From F23-B02 sp045599385 (GTDB lineage Bacteria; Bacillota; Clostridia; Oscillospirales; Oscillospiraceae): a stretch of DNA of 6,812 nucleotides. The stretch lies in NCBI GenBank assembly GCA_045599385.1, contig JAZRVW010000062.1:1-6812 (forward strand), given 5' to 3'. Below the pieces are notes generated by a model, which had not been told where the DNA came from, ran no database searches, and saw nothing but the letters and a program-made list of their open reading frames with translations. Below are positions 6,246 through 6,812 of this stretch, one piece after another. The position numbers and the translations under genes are program-made. Numbering within the stretch: position 1 is the stretch's first letter; the number at the start of each line of letters is the position of its first letter.

Positions 6246-6812
6246 TACTTCTTTGCAACCTTCTTAACTGCCAGGCGTGCAATTGCCTTAGGAGCATTGG
6301 AAACTGCGGTGAGCAGGGTCTTGTGGTAGCTCTCGTACTTGGTGTCCATGTACTTCTCCAGAGTGATTGCGCCGAACTTGCACTTGGTGGTGCAGATGCC
6401 GCAGCCGAAGCACATATCCTCGTCAAGAACAACGGAGCCGCAGCCCAGGCAGCGTGCTGCTTCCTTCTTGATCTGCTCCTCGGTGAGAGTGCCGCGGAGG
6501 TCGGACATGGTCTTCTTTGCTTCCTTGCCGGAAACAGCAGCGGTCTTCTGACGGGGTGCGCAGTCGAAGCCCTCTGCGGAGATAGCCAGAGTCTTGACGT
6601 CCAGAGGCTTGTAGTCGCGGTTGTCGCGGCCCAGGTTCTGGGTCTGACCGGGATGTACGTAACGGTGGATGGAGATAGATGCTTCCTTACCTGCTGCAAT
6701 TGCGTCAATTGCAAACTTGGGTCCGGTTACAACATCGCCGCCGGCGAATACGTCGGGAGCGCTGGTCTGCAGGTACTTGTCAACGGTTACGTTGCCCTTG
6801 TCGCCTGCCTTG
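6245..6812 (-). CDS. FAD/NAD(P)-dependent oxidoreductase, glutamate-synthase small-subunit-like, with C-terminal 4Fe-4S domain; 5' end outside the window
   Basis: Only the last 188 residues are here; the frame is open through the right edge, and the ATG at 6508 is internal. Residues 11-51 carry the second FAD-binding signature, with APDVFAGGDVVTGP (18-31) then AIAAGKEASISIHRYV. This is shared by GltD-like and other NAD(P)H-dependent flavoproteins. A linker leads to a ferredoxin-like segment with Cys at 121, 124, 134, 137, 140 and 144 (CxxC-x9-CxxCxxCxxxC) followed by KFGAITL. Six cysteines can hold one [4Fe-4S] cluster with the final CxxCxxCxxxC; the leading pair is typical of this family as I recall it. 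It probably moves electrons between NAD(P)H and a partner subunit or ferredoxin. The tail (about 155-188) is basic. The partner and substrate are unknown. It overlaps hypA by one base downstream. Confidence 0.9.
   Translation of the reverse strand, partial: KAGDKGNVTVDKYLQTSAPDVFAGGDVVTGPKFAIDAIAAGKEASISIHRYVHPGQTQNLGRDNRDYKPLDVKTLAISAEGFDCAPRQKTAAVSGKEAKKTMSDLRGTLTEEQIKKEAARCLGCGSVVLDEDMCFGCGICTTKCKFGAITLEKYMDTKYESYHKTLLTAVSNAPKAIARLAVKKVAKK

Noticed and set aside
6245..6508. A stand-alone 87-residue ferredoxin starting at 6508
   Set aside because: The frame stays open to the right edge and encodes the matching FAD-binding C-terminal motif of a known two-domain architecture, so the ATG is internal.
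6202..6714. A 170-codon minus-strand open frame overlapping the oxidoreductase end
   Set aside because: It is a different frame of the same strand; its product is low-complexity, rich in Arg/Ser/Pro/Ala, while the other frame gives FAD and 4Fe-4S motifs.

Overview
The window looks like ordinary chromosomal sequence from an anaerobic, low-to-moderate GC Firmicute, most likely class Clostridia (Ruminococcaceae/Oscillospiraceae-like). This is inferred from the style of the polynucleotide phosphorylase, the two clostridial-type lipoproteins, a YkvI-family transporter, a biotin protein ligase without a DNA-binding domain, and a HypA next to an iron-sulfur flavoprotein. It was not checked by any search. 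Both ends cut through genes. I see no mobile element, tRNA, rRNA or CRISPR array. No gene-free stretch exceeds 300 bases; the longest is the 167-base divergent promoter region at 3892-4058.

Layout. (1) 2-1279, plus strand: the 3' part of pnp, carrying the second RNase PH core, KH and S1 domains. (2) 1286-1326: a strong hairpin that can terminate both converging units. (3) 1331-3219, minus strand: two lipoprotein genes in tandem. The upstream one is an RsiV/DUF3298-like lipoprotein; the downstream one is a small lipoprotein of a type seen in Clostridia. A tandem 9-bp repeat and a possible promoter lie ahead of the pair. (4) 3310-3891, minus strand: a TetR-family regulator. (5) 4059-5848, plus strand, divergent from tetR: a YkvI-like membrane transporter whose stop codon overlaps the start codon of a birA-type biotin ligase (ATGA). 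(6) 5859-5888: a second bidirectional terminator. (7) 5895-6812, minus strand: hypA, overlapping by one base (TAATG) the end of a flavoprotein/4Fe-4S oxidoreductase gene that runs off the window.

How the genes fit together. pnp acts in RNA turnover. The transporter and biotin ligase form a tightly coupled two-gene operon, probably controlled by the divergent TetR protein; a shared substrate is only a hypothesis. The hypA-oxidoreductase pair points to redox or hydrogenase-related metabolism in an anaerobe. Nothing here is clearly a new system. The best leads are the transporter-BirA coupling with its candidate operators, the RsiV-like lipoprotein without an anti-sigma region, and the HypA-flavoprotein coupling.
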